Origin: an uncultured Oscillospiraceae bacterium
GTDB taxonomy: Bacteria; Bacillota; Clostridia; Oscillospirales; Ruminococcaceae
Length of the DNA stretch: 23,246 nt
NCBI GenBank assembly: GCA_902490585.1
Contig: CABUEI010000033.1
Span: 1-23,246, forward strand
Direction of reading: 5' to 3'
This document shows positions 1-7,743 of the stretch, in pieces. The number at the start of each line of letters is the position of its first letter. Positions within the stretch are counted from its first letter, which is position 1. A model generated the notes under the pieces. The model did not search any database, was not told where the DNA came from, and saw nothing but the letters and a program-made list of their open reading frames with translations. A program made the translations under genes and the position numbers.

Positions 1-365
1 CGCAGATTTCCGCAAAAGCGTTTATGATATATACGGCTTTCAAGGTAATTTAAGGTAAGGTGATTGAAATGTACAGTTTACGACATTCAAAGAGGCAGTT
101 CTTCTGATAAATAACTCTAAGGATGTGTTGAGTATGGTAATATACACTGACTGCAAAATACAGCATCGAAGAGCGGTGCTTAACGAAGAAAGACAGTGAG
201 GTATAGTCCAATGTACTAAGAATGTACAAGTAGCGCAGACTACGAAAATGTAAAAGTCGGTTAAGTTTAACGGTAACGGCAGGTAAGACCTGTGAGGGTG
301 CATGAAGAACACGCACTGCAAGAAAGTAGGACCGATAACCGATATGACAATTGAATATAATAACT
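1..365 (+). ncRNA. Possible structured RNA, unidentified, open at the left edge
   Basis: No credible protein is encoded here on either strand; the open frames on the minus strand lack ribosome binding sites and family resemblance. The plus strand carries many short local stems: 64-90 (8 bp with one bulged A), 132-145, 162-180 (7 bp, loop of 5), 212-228 (5 bp), 238-258 (4 bp), 280-292 (5 bp, loop of 3) and 298-316 (4 bp). A tandem repeat of ACCGATA sits at 331-344, and a terminator-like stem follows at 366-404. The segment AGGTATAGTCC at 199-209, just 5' of the 212-228 hairpin and after the 162-180 hairpin, loosely resembles the 3' P7 strand plus P8/P9 layout of a group I intron, but the matching core elements are not convincing. 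It does not match RNase P RNA, tmRNA or a T-box as I know them. The left part lies outside the window. Confidence 0.3.
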
Positions 366-404
366 AAACGGGCTTTGGAGTATGTGTTGCTTCAAAGCCC
401 GTTT
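366..404 (+). terminator. Terminator-like hairpin after the 1-365 region
   Basis: A perfect 12-bp inverted repeat, AAACGGGCTTTG (366-377) and CAAAGCCCGTTT (393-404), closes a 15-nt loop. Only three T follow the GC-rich part on the plus strand, so it may be a weak terminator. It lies 3' of the hairpin-rich region and supports transcription of that region on the plus strand. Confidence 0.5.
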
Positions 405-418
405 CCATTGCAAAAAGT

Positions 419-451
419 AAGCTGTGATTTCAATGCAAAACCACAGCTTTT
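419..451 (-). terminator. Rho-independent terminator of typA, possibly bidirectional
   Basis: AAGCTGTG (419-426) pairs with CACAGCTT (442-449). Read on the minus strand, the stem lies just after the typA stop and is followed by a T-rich stretch (ACTTTTTGC). On the plus strand it is followed by TTTTATTAT, so it could also stop transcription from the left. Confidence 0.65.
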
Positions 452-464
452 ATTATATCAGGGT

Positions 465-2297
465 TTAAGCGTTCTGCTTTCTTCTCTTAGCGTCTTCCTT
501 TGCACGAAGGTCGTTATCAAGGATTTTCTTTCTGATACGGATTGACTTGGGAGTTACCTCAACAAGCTCGTCATCGTTTATAAATTCAAGGCTCTCTTCA
601 AGGCTCATTCTCTTGTAGGGGATAAGTCTTAATGCGTCATCACTGCCGCTGGCTCTTGTATTTGTAAGGTGCTTTTTCTTGCAGACATTGACGTTGATAT
701 CGCCTGCTTTGGGAGATACGCCGACAACCATGCCCTCGTATACCGGAACACCTGCGTCTATGAACAGTGTACCTCTGTCCTGTGCGTTGAACAGACCGTA
801 AGCCATTGCCGTGCCTGATTCAAATGCTACAAGTGAACCGACTGTTCTTGTGGGGATCTCGCCCATATAAGGACGGTAGCTGTCAAATACAGTGTTCAGG
901 ACACCTTCACCCTTTGTATCTGTCATAAATTCGCTTCTGTAGCCGAATAAACCTCTTGATGGGATAAGGAACTCAATTCTTGTTCTGTTGCCAACAGGCT
1001 GCATGTGAACAAGCTCTGCTTTTCTTACACCCATTTTTTCCATAACGGAACCTACACAGTTGTCCGGTACATCTATAACAAGACGCTCGATAGGCTCACA
1101 TCTTACGCCGTCTATTTCCTTGAACAGTACACGGGGAGTACTTACAGAAAGTTCGTATCCCTCACGGCGCATTGTTTCGATAAGGATTGAAAGGTGCATT
1201 TCACCTCTGCCGGCAACGTTGTACGCATCTGAGTTTTCACTGTCTGTAACTCTGAGTGAAACATCCTTTAAAAGTTCCTTGTAAAGACGCTCTCTTATCT
1301 GACGTGAGGTAACAAATTTACCCTCTCTGCCTGCAAAGGGGCTGTCGTTGACCGAGAATGTCATTTCAACAGTGGGCTCGCTTATCTTTACAAAGGGGAG
1401 CGGCTCAGGATTACTTACGGCACAGATCGTCTGACCGATAGTAATGCCCTCGATACCTGATAAGCATACGATATCGCCGATTGTTGCTTCTGTTACGGGA
1501 ACCTTGTTCATACCCTCAAATGTGTAAAGGCTTACTACCTTTGACTTGAAAGGCTTGTGCGAACCGTTGTAGTCGCATACCATAACTTCCTGGTTCTGCT
1601 TTATTGTACCTCTTTCAATTCTGCCGACTGCAATTCTGCCTACATAGTCGTTGTAGTCGATAGATGAAACGAGGAGCTGTAAATCGCCGTCGGGGTCGCC
1701 CTCGGGACAGGGAATATGCTCAATTATCTTGTCAAACAGCGGCTTGAAGTTTTCGCCCATAACATCGGGGGAATATGATGCAACGCCGTTTCTGCCCGAG
1801 CAGAAGATAACGGGGCTGTCAAGCTGTTCGTCGGATGCGTCAAGGTCGAGCAGAAGTTCGAGTACTTCATCAACAACTTCCTTGTTTCTTGCATCGGGAC
1901 GGTCTGTCTTGTTTACGACAACTATTACTTTAAGTCCTAAATCAAGTGCTTTCTGAAGAACGAATCTCGTCTGGGGCATTGTACCCTCGAAGCTGTCTAC
2001 AAGGAGCAGTACGCCGTTTACCATTTTTAAGATACGCTCAACCTCGCCTGAGAAATCAGCATGACCGGGAGTGTCTACTATGTTGATTTTAACGCCGTTA
2101 TAATGTGCGGCGGCATTCTTTGCAAGGATCGTTATACCACGCTCTCTTTCAAGTGCGTTGCTGTCCATTACTCTGTCTTCAACTTCCTGGTTGTCACGGA
2201 ATACGCCGCCCTGCTTTAACATTTCATCGACAAGTGTCGTCTTACCGTGGTCAACGTGTGCGATAATCGCTATATTTCTTAAATCTTCTCTTTTCAA
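465..2297 (-). CDS. typA: Ribosome-associated GTPase TypA/BipA
   Basis: This is a translational GTPase of the EF-G-like family that binds 70S ribosomes and assists ribosome assembly and growth under stress. The G1 loop AHVDHGKTTL, switch region ERERGITI, G3 DTPGHADF and G4 NKTD are all present, followed by the beta-barrel domain, the EF-G III/V-like domains and the TypA-specific C-terminal part with a basic tail. The length of about 610 residues is normal for the family. The frame opens with two TTG codons, at 2303 and 2297. AAGGAG at 2311-2306 is only 2 nt from the first but 8 nt from the second, and the second gives an N-terminus (MKREDLRN) like other TypA proteins, so I take 2297. It is monocistronic with its own terminator downstream. 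Identification is by sequence motifs and is secure. Confidence 0.96.
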   Translation of the reverse strand: MKREDLRNIAIIAHVDHGKTTLVDEMLKQGGVFRDNQEVEDRVMDSNALERERGITILAKNAAAHYNGVKINIVDTPGHADFSGEVERILKMVNGVLLLVDSFEGTMPQTRFVLQKALDLGLKVIVVVNKTDRPDARNKEVVDEVLELLLDLDASDEQLDSPVIFCSGRNGVASYSPDVMGENFKPLFDKIIEHIPCPEGDPDGDLQLLVSSIDYNDYVGRIAVGRIERGTIKQNQEVMVCDYNGSHKPFKSKVVSLYTFEGMNKVPVTEATIGDIVCLSGIEGITIGQTICAVSNPEPLPFVKISEPTVEMTFSVNDSPFAGREGKFVTSRQIRERLYKELLKDVSLRVTDSENSDAYNVAGRGEMHLSILIETMRREGYELSVSTPRVLFKEIDGVRCEPIERLVIDVPDNCVGSVMEKMGVRKAELVHMQPVGNRTRIEFLIPSRGLFGYRSEFMTDTKGEGVLNTVFDSYRPYMGEIPTRTVGSLVAFESGTAMAYGLFNAQDRGTLFIDAGVPVYEGMVVGVSPKAGDINVNVCKKKHLTNTRASGSDDALRLIPYKRMSLEESLEFINDDELVEVTPKSIRIRKKILDNDLRAKEDAKRRKQNA

Positions 2298-2426
2298 CGT
2301 CAAGTCTCCTTCTTCACATTAATTCTGCCTTTATCCTTATAATTATACTCATTTTTCGCTTTTTTTACTAGATTATATTTAGATAATTTTGCACAAGAGA
2401 TAAAAGTTTCACTTGTTTATTTTTCA

Positions 2427-2457
2427 CAAAAAATCGGGAGCCCCGAATGGAGCTCCC
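2427..2457 (-). terminator. Rho-independent terminator of the Cys-rich peptide gene
   Basis: GGGAGC and GCTCCC (2452-2457 and 2436-2441) form a stem on the minus strand. It is followed by GATTTTTTG, a run of six T, the standard intrinsic terminator layout. It lies 15 bp after the stop codon at 2473, which supports the small gene being real. Confidence 0.75.
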
Positions 2458-2472
2458 TTTGCAGTGTGCTTA

Positions 2473-2616
2473 TCAGCAGCCGCAACCTCCGCAGTTGTTG
2501 TTGCCACAGCCGCAGTCATTATTACCGCAACCGCCGCAACCGCCGCAACCGCCACAGCATGAGAATAAGAGGATGAGGATGATAATCCACCAGCAAGAGT
2601 TGTTTGAACAGAACAT
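2473..2616 (-). CDS. Small Cys/Gly-rich single-span membrane peptide (47 aa)
   Basis: The 47-residue product has a short N-terminus, one strongly hydrophobic segment (WWIIILILLF, residues 9-18) and a tail made almost only of Cys, Gly and Asn, with tandem CGG units. I count 12 Cys in 47 residues. The start is the ATG at 2616, with GGAGG 9 nt upstream; the frame continues open further up but without a better start. A good terminator follows. The layout, a membrane span plus a low-complexity glycine-rich tail, recalls small spore or envelope peptides of Firmicutes such as the YjcZ type, but I cannot assign it to a family. The Cys clusters could bind metal or crosslink. It is transcribed divergently from clpC. 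Confidence 0.65.
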   Translation of the reverse strand: MFCSNNSCWWIIILILLFSCCGGCGGCGGCGNNDCGCGNNNCGGCGC

Positions 2617-2701
2617 AATATGTTTCCTCCGTTGTTTTATTTGAGCTAAGCCGTTTGAGCGTTGCTCATAGTACATAATATGCCGACGGAGAAAATGTGT
2701 T

Positions 2702-2772
2702 ACCGCCTTTTTCCTTGTCCTCTGTGATTAAAGTGTAAAAATCTGCCTATAATTGAATATAAGAAAGGCGGT
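2702..2772. repeat. 9-bp inverted repeat flanking the clpC promoter and covering its RBS
   Basis: ACCGCCTTT at 2702-2710 is exactly complementary to AAAGGCGGT at 2764-2772, and the right arm contains the clpC ribosome binding site. The left arm lies upstream of the likely transcription start, so it could act as a paired DNA operator, or hide the ribosome binding site only in longer read-through transcripts. The GC-rich nine bases are unlikely but not impossible by chance. Confidence 0.35.
2748..2753 (+). promoter_or_regulatory. Probable clpC promoter -10 box
   Basis: A perfect TATAAT lies 25 nt before the clpC ATG. No good -35 box is seen at 17 nt spacing (TGATTA at best), so the promoter may need an activator or be weak. 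I see no CtsR-type operator (tandem GGTCAAA) around it. Confidence 0.5.
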
Positions 2773-2778
2773 CATAGT

Positions 2779-5163
2779 ATGGAGTTTAACGGATTTACGG
2801 ATAAAGCAAACGATGCGCTGACTTGTGCACTGACCTGTGCAATGAGCATGGGACACACTTATATCGGAAGCGAGCATATTCTGTACGGGCTTTGCGGCTG
2901 TAAAGGCGGAGTGGCGTATATGATACTGGAACAGAACGGGATCACCTGCGCATCGGTAATATCACGGATAAACGCCCTTATCGGTAAAGGGCTTCCGACC
3001 AAGCTCACGGTGGCTGATTTTACGCCGAGGAGCAAGCGTATACTCGAAAGTGCTGTGCTGATAGCTCAGAGTATGGGAAAAAATGCGGCAGGAACCGAGC
3101 ATATATTGCGTGCTATAATGCGTGATAATGAGTGCTATGCGTCTGTATTTCTTCGTGAAATGGGTATGGAAAACGAGTCTGTGATAAATCAGAGCGCAGA
3201 CCCATTGAAAAAGACCCAGAGCAAAAAGAATGAAAAAGAACTTCCTTCAGTGCTTGCAAAGTATGGCAGAAATCTTACTACGCTTGCAAAGTCGGGAAAG
3301 GTTGACCCGTGTTTTTGTCGTGAAAATGAAACCAACCGTGTAATTGAGATACTTTTAAGACGTTCCAAGAACAACCCTTGCCTTGTCGGTGAAGCAGGTG
3401 TGGGTAAGACTGCGATTGCAGAAGGACTTGCAATAAAAATTGCTACGGGAAATGTACCTGATGAACTGAGAACCAAGCGGATATATATGCTTGATATCAC
3501 TTCAATGCTTGCAGGGGCAAAATACAGAGGAGATTTTGAGGAACGACTCAAGAATGTGTTTGATGAAATAAGGAACGACGGCAACATCATTGTGTTCATC
3601 GACGAAATTCACAATATAGTCGGAGCAGGAGCGGCAGAGGGGGCAATTGATGCGGCAAACATTCTGAAACCTATGCTTGCAAGGGGAGAAATACGTCTGA
3701 TAGGCGCAACGACAAACGCCGAGTACAAGAAATACATCGAAAAGGACCCTGCACTTGAGCGAAGATTACAGCCTGTGAATGTATGTGAGCCGAGCGAGGA
3801 AGAAACAGTAACGATACTGAACGGATTGCGTGGGCGTTATGAAAGCTATCACAGGGTTAAGATAACCGATGAAGCTATTTCAGCCGCTGTAAGCCTGTCT
3901 GTGAGATATATAAACGACAGGTATCTGCCCGACAAGGCAATTGACCTTATAGATGAGGGTTCGGCAAAAATCAAAGCCGGTTGTAAAATAGGTGACGGTA
4001 ATGCGGAAAAAAGGCTGAAAGAGCTTGCCGAAGAGAAAGTACGGGCTATAAATAACAAAGATTTTGCTCTTGCACTTAAACTCAGAGAGCAGGAGAAACT
4101 GCTTTCGGCAAAGATTGACGGATATATTGCAACGCTTACCGCTAACGATATAGCTGATGTTGTTACACAGTATACGGGTATCCCCGTGCGATATGACGTA
4201 AAGGACAAAACACAGTCTTTATCAACGCTTAATAAGGTGCTTGCCGAAACTGTAATCGGACAGGAAAAGGCTGTCGAAGCTGTAGCTAACGCAGTTAGAA
4301 GAGGACGTTCGGGATTGTCTGACGAACATCGTCCCGTAGGTTCTTTTATTTTCTTAGGTACAACGGGAGTAGGTAAAACAAAGTGTTGTAAAGAGCTTGC
4401 AAAGGCACTTTTCGGCACGGATAAAGCACTGATAAGATTTGATATGTCGGAATACAGCGAAAAACATTCAGTATCAAAGCTCATAGGCGCACCTGCCGGA
4501 TATGTAGGATATGAGGACGGAGGAAAGCTAACCGACAGGGTACGAAAATCGCCTTACAGCGTAATTTTATTTGATGAGATTGAAAAGGCTCACCCTGATG
4601 TATTTGATATTCTGCTACAGGTGCTTGATGACGGACGGCTTACCGATTCAAGCGGCAGAACAGTCGATTTTACTAATACCGTAATTATAATGACCGGCAA
4701 CATCGGAAGTACGCTTATAAGCAAAGGTAAAGGCAAATTGGGTTTCGGAGTACAGCAAAGGCAGGAAGAAATCTCGGAGCTTGTGAATACAGAGCTGAAG
4801 AAATATTTCCGCCCCGAATTTCTGGGCAGGGTAGACGAGGTTATAGTTTTCAATGAACTGTCGCCTGCCGAATATAAGATTATTTGCGGGAAAATGCTGT
4901 CGGAGCTTGCCGATAAGTGTAAAAGACAAGGCATCGTTTTTTCGTGGAGTGACAGGCTTTCCGAAAAAATCTGCCTTGATGCAGAAAAGAAGAATGAAGG
5001 TGCAAGACCTATCGCAAAGCTTATTGACAGAAATGTGAGAAATATTATTTCCGACGGTATTATTTCGGGTGAATTCTGTCCGGGCGACGAACTTTATGCC
5101 GATGTTTCCGATGACCACTACAGCGTGAGAAAAACACGGAACTGTGCGTGCTACAGCCGATAA
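2779..5163 (+). CDS. clpC: ATP-dependent Clp protease ATP-binding subunit ClpC
   Basis: This is a class I Hsp100 unfoldase that feeds proteins to the ClpP peptidase in the cytoplasm. The N-terminal double Clp repeat covers residues 1 to about 140. The first AAA module has Walker A GEAGVGKT (204-211) and Walker B VFIDEIHN (about 272). A UVR-like middle helix pair (about 424-445) marks ClpC rather than ClpA or ClpB. The second AAA module has Walker A GTTGVGKT (527-534) and VILFDEIEKAHPD (about 596). An LGF loop (about residue 653) is the ClpP docking signature. At 794 residues it is full length. AGGCGG lies 7 nt before the ATG. Unlike the common ctsR-mcsA-mcsB-clpC operon it stands alone, with none of those partners adjacent, so it could be a second ClpC paralogue or simply relocated. 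Confidence 0.93.
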   Translation: MEFNGFTDKANDALTCALTCAMSMGHTYIGSEHILYGLCGCKGGVAYMILEQNGITCASVISRINALIGKGLPTKLTVADFTPRSKRILESAVLIAQSMGKNAAGTEHILRAIMRDNECYASVFLREMGMENESVINQSADPLKKTQSKKNEKELPSVLAKYGRNLTTLAKSGKVDPCFCRENETNRVIEILLRRSKNNPCLVGEAGVGKTAIAEGLAIKIATGNVPDELRTKRIYMLDITSMLAGAKYRGDFEERLKNVFDEIRNDGNIIVFIDEIHNIVGAGAAEGAIDAANILKPMLARGEIRLIGATTNAEYKKYIEKDPALERRLQPVNVCEPSEEETVTILNGLRGRYESYHRVKITDEAISAAVSLSVRYINDRYLPDKAIDLIDEGSAKIKAGCKIGDGNAEKRLKELAEEKVRAINNKDFALALKLREQEKLLSAKIDGYIATLTANDIADVVTQYTGIPVRYDVKDKTQSLSTLNKVLAETVIGQEKAVEAVANAVRRGRSGLSDEHRPVGSFIFLGTTGVGKTKCCKELAKALFGTDKALIRFDMSEYSEKHSVSKLIGAPAGYVGYEDGGKLTDRVRKSPYSVILFDEIEKAHPDVFDILLQVLDDGRLTDSSGRTVDFTNTVIIMTGNIGSTLISKGKGKLGFGVQQRQEEISELVNTELKKYFRPEFLGRVDEVIVFNELSPAEYKIICGKMLSELADKCKRQGIVFSWSDRLSEKICLDAEKKNEGARPIAKLIDRNVRNIISDGIISGEFCPGDELYADVSDDHYSVRKTRNCACYSR

Positions 5164-5168
5164 TATGA

Positions 5169-5200
5169 AAAGCTCCGGACTGCAAAAAGTCCGGAGCTTT
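5169..5200. terminator. Bidirectional terminator between clpC and the diguanylate cyclase
   Basis: AAAGCTCCGGACT (5169-5181) and AGTCCGGAGCTTT (5188-5200) form a perfect 13-bp stem with a 6-nt loop, six bases after the clpC stop. The two genes converge here. The stem ends in AAA/TTT on both sides, so it can serve both strands. Confidence 0.8.
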
Positions 5201-5212
5201 GGCATAATTCCT

Positions 5213-6898
5213 TTATCTGTTGTCAACGTAATCTGTTGCACGGGCGGTTTTCTTGATTTCCTGTTTATCAATGTACATCAGCTTATCTGCACGCTTGAAT
5301 ACGTCAACATAATCTGTGTCTGTCGCATCGTTTACGGCATATCCCACTGCAATGCGGACACCGAGTTCATAGTGCTTTGCGTTGCGGTTGAACAGTTCCT
5401 GTTCGGCTTTGAATTCCTTCAGTAGCCGCTCACAGAGGTTTTCTTCGGGAGCGTTTATGATTATCGCAAATTCATCGCCGCCGATACGGTAAATGTTGTA
5501 CTTGCCGAAAATCCTCTTGATTATCGAGCTTGCGTCCGATATAAGCATATCGCCGAATTTGTGACCGTATTTGTCATTGTACATTTTGAGGTAATTTATA
5601 TCCATTACAAATACTGCGTAGTCGCCGTTTGCGTGGTGGCGCATCTTGTCGATACGCTGTACTGCGTCCTGATAAGCAGCCTTATTGCCAACATCTGTTG
5701 CGGCATCTGTATATGCCTGCTTGTTTATCTTGTCAATATACTTTTTAAGCATCTTTACAGTGTCGTTGTATCTTGCGGCAAGCACTCCGATTTCGTCCTT
5801 GGTTTTACATTCTATCTCAACATCAAGGTCGCCTGCGGCAATTTTCTTTGTAACTTCCGTGAGGTGTTTAATAGGCTTTACGATGATGTTTGTGAACTTT
5901 AAAGTCAGTAATGATGCAACTATCAGAGCAACAACTACGGCAAGCGTACCATGAATCGTCACAGTTGTGCGCTTTTCGTTGATTTCCTTTTCGGGAACCG
6001 TTACAACAATGCTCATGCCGTTTGAGAGCTGTTTTGCACATAGTTTACGCTTTTCTCCCTGATAATTGATAATCGTTATAACGTCGCCTATAGCGTCCTC
6101 GTCGGGATTTTCGTCAATTACTGTAAGCTGGTTCTTTGCTTTCATTTCTTCGAGTGATATTCCATCGGGGAATTGCTTGTGATAAACAATGTTGCCTTTA
6201 CTGTCGCAAAGGAAAGCATATCCCGTTTCATACAGCTTAATTTCGTTTATCATTGAGATTATGCGGCGCATATCAATGTCCATGCCGATAACGCCGACTG
6301 TCGTTCCGTTTTCGTCAAAGAAAGGGATTACATAAGAAATCATGTAGACATCGTTCAGATTTTTATTTATGTACGGGTCTATCCAGACGGCTTTTTTCGC
6401 CTTGATAGGCTTGTAGTACCATGCAACGTGTTCGGTATCGTTTTCCTCATACTTATCTATATCGGTAAGTTCGTGTTCGTTGATGCGCTCGTTCCTGCTG
6501 TCCTTTACCCAGAATACGCCGTCCGAGGAAAGTTTTAAATCCGTATTGTAACGGATATATCCGCAGATAGAAGCGTCGGTGTTTGACATGACGTTCTTTA
6601 TCAGCTGACCGACGGCATCGTTATAGGCAGTGAGCTTTTCGGGATTTTTCTGATATTCCGAAATGCTTGAAAAACGGCTGACGGCATAGTCGTAACAAGT
6701 ATTCATGGCGAGCTCGACAGAGGATAAAAGAGTATCAAGGCTCTGTGTGCTTGTTGAAGCCTGTAACTGCATTATTGTTTCGGAATTTTCTTTTGATATA
6801 TTATCAATGCCTACTACACTTATCGAGCCGATAGCCAGCGAGCATATCAGAACACACCCGATCATAAGCAGTATGAATTTATTTCTTATAGATTTCAA
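5213..6898 (-). CDS. Membrane diguanylate cyclase: dCache sensor, HAMP, GGDEF
   Basis: It makes cyclic di-GMP from two GTP in response to an extracellular signal. An N-terminal membrane span (about residues 7-29) is followed by a large extracytoplasmic sensor of the double-Cache type (about 30-285; note GVIGMDIDM and the YETGYAFLCDSKGNIVYH stretch). A second span (VVALIVASLLTL) leads into a HAMP linker (PIKHLTEVTKKIAAGDLDVE) and a C-terminal GGDEF domain. The catalytic motif is intact (RIGGDEF, GGDEF at 473-477), so activity is expected. The RxxD inhibitory site that normally lies just before GGDEF is absent. The start is a TTG at 6898 preceded by GGGAGGGG at about 6 nt; the longer frame to 6949 has no such site and would overlap the -10 box. 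561 residues. Confidence 0.9.
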   Translation of the reverse strand: MKSIRNKFILLMIGCVLICSLAIGSISVVGIDNISKENSETIMQLQASTSTQSLDTLLSSVELAMNTCYDYAVSRFSSISEYQKNPEKLTAYNDAVGQLIKNVMSNTDASICGYIRYNTDLKLSSDGVFWVKDSRNERINEHELTDIDKYEENDTEHVAWYYKPIKAKKAVWIDPYINKNLNDVYMISYVIPFFDENGTTVGVIGMDIDMRRIISMINEIKLYETGYAFLCDSKGNIVYHKQFPDGISLEEMKAKNQLTVIDENPDEDAIGDVITIINYQGEKRKLCAKQLSNGMSIVVTVPEKEINEKRTTVTIHGTLAVVVALIVASLLTLKFTNIIVKPIKHLTEVTKKIAAGDLDVEIECKTKDEIGVLAARYNDTVKMLKKYIDKINKQAYTDAATDVGNKAAYQDAVQRIDKMRHHANGDYAVFVMDINYLKMYNDKYGHKFGDMLISDASSIIKRIFGKYNIYRIGGDEFAIIINAPEENLCERLLKEFKAEQELFNRNAKHYELGVRIAVGYAVNDATDTDYVDVFKRADKLMYIDKQEIKKTARATDYVDNR

Positions 6899-6948
6899 AG
6901 GGCACCCCTCCCGGATATAAACTTTGGTTAAGTTTATATATTGTTGCA

Positions 6949-6977
6949 ATTATAACATTTTTCGACAGAGAAATCAA
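6949..6977 (-). promoter_or_regulatory. Sigma-A promoter of the diguanylate cyclase
   Basis: On the minus strand TTGATT (6977-6972) and a perfect TATAAT (6954-6949) are 17 nt apart, about 50 nt upstream of the TTG start. This separates the cyclase from the 108-residue gene upstream and argues for its own transcript. Confidence 0.7.
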
Positions 6978-7015
6978 GGGGATTTTATGTAAATTGCAAA
7001 AGTCTAGGGATAAAT

Positions 7016-7342
7016 TTACTGAATTATACTGCCGCCGTTTTTGATGATGTAACGTACAACTTCCGGCGTGTCAGTCTGTCTGCAACGCAGTTTTACGGTA
7101 ACTCCGTGGCGGTTTTCGATTTCGTCAACTGTGCAGTTTTCGGGGAAAACAGGGCAGAATATATTGGTAAGGTAATTTGCACAGGGTACAGAAAACGGCA
7201 CAATGGCGCTGTAGCTGTAATATCCGTCGGAAATCTGCGTTGTATACATATCGCACGAGGTGTTATAAAGTGCGTCGAGATAAGTGGTTACATACTGTGC
7301 GGTTTCACTGTCGTTAAACCTTGCTGTAATTTGGTTTTTCAT
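7016..7342 (-). CDS. Hypothetical protein, 108 aa
   Basis: I do not recognise this protein. It has no signal peptide, membrane span or known motif. The composition is that of a small soluble alpha/beta protein, with five Cys spread over the chain (in SCDM, VPCA, FCPVFPENC and LRCR contexts) and a C-terminal EVVRYIIKNGGSI segment. The gene is likely real: ATG at 7342 has GGAGG 8 nt upstream, and a TATAAT lies 24 nt upstream of the ATG. It precedes the diguanylate cyclase on the same strand, but the cyclase has its own promoter, so a shared role is only possible. The N-terminal residues (ITARFNDSETAQYVTTYLDAL) suggest a small domain that could be a sensor or adaptor; this is a guess. Confidence 0.7.
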   Translation of the reverse strand: MKNQITARFNDSETAQYVTTYLDALYNTSCDMYTTQISDGYYSYSAIVPFSVPCANYLTNIFCPVFPENCTVDEIENRHGVTVKLRCRQTDTPEVVRYIIKNGGSIIQ

Positions 7343-7366
7343 TGTTTTGTCCTCCGTTTTATTATG

Positions 7367-7398
7367 ATTATACCCGTGTTACGACGGTGTAATCCGTC
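7367..7398 (-). promoter_or_regulatory. Probable -10 box and operator-like palindrome upstream of the 108-aa gene
   Basis: TATAAT lies at 7372-7367 on the minus strand, 24 nt from the ATG. No clear -35 is seen at 17 nt. Instead GACGG (7383-7387) and CCGTC (7394-7398) form a small palindrome where the -35 region should be, which could bind a regulator. Confidence 0.4.
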
Positions 7399-7430
7399 AG
7401 TCATAATTTACATAAAAATTCACACAGTAA

Positions 7431-7459
7431 TTGCAAAATGACTTGAAATGTGGTACAAT
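7431..7459 (+). promoter_or_regulatory. Promoter of the DUF951-prfA gene run
   Basis: TTGCAA (7431-7436) and TACAAT (7454-7459) are 17 nt apart, each close to the sigma-A consensus, and lie about 30 nt before the DUF951 start. No terminator is visible until 12750, so this promoter may serve all genes up to the aminopeptidase. Confidence 0.6.
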
Positions 7460-7490
7460 ATATTAAATATCGGACGAAAGGAGCGGAATG

Positions 7491-7688
7491 ATGGATATAC
7501 AGGTTGGAGATATTCTGAAAATGAAAAAGGAACATCCCTGCGGAAGCAAGGAGATGCTTGTACTGCGTGTCGGTGCGGATTTCAAGCTGAGATGCACAGG
7601 TTGCGGCAGAGAGTTCATGACACCCCGCTCAAAGTGTGAGAAGAAGATAAAATCGGTTATCCGTAATGCCGTTGAAGAAGAGAAATAG
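7491..7688 (+). CDS. DUF951 family protein
   Basis: This small basic protein of 65 residues matches the DUF951 family of Firmicutes, whose function is unknown. The typical features are the VGDILKMKKEHPCGS opening, LRVGADFKLRC, and the CTGCGREFMTPR stretch, followed by a basic C-terminal part. The conserved Cys residues (HPCG, then CTGC) suggest a small metal-binding or nucleic-acid-binding fold, which is inference. Two ATG codons are adjacent, at 7488 and 7491; AGGAG is 4 nt from the first and 7 nt from the second, and family members tend to start with MDI, so I chose 7491. It heads a plus-strand run into prfA with a 55-bp gap. Confidence 0.85.
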   Translation: MDIQVGDILKMKKEHPCGSKEMLVLRVGADFKLRCTGCGREFMTPRSKCEKKIKSVIRNAVEEEK

Positions 7689-7743
7689 CGGAAATTTCAC
7701 TGCAATGCTATTCTGATTTTTAACGTGAAACGGAGAATATACA

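Noticed and set aside
1..365. RNase P RNA, tmRNA or a T-box in the hairpin-rich start
   Set aside because: The conserved blocks of these RNAs as I know them are not present, so it is left unidentified.
2447..2644. Pro/Gln-rich plus-strand open frame
   Set aside because: It is the antisense reading of the Cys/Gly-rich peptide gene, which has the ribosome binding site and terminator on the minus strand.
3849..4484. Long minus-strand open frame (211 codons) within clpC, and others at 3189-3599, 4590-4934 and 4648-5271
   Set aside because: They lie opposite a clear clpC reading frame, are Ser/Leu-rich in the way antisense frames are, and have no ribosome binding sites or family resemblance.
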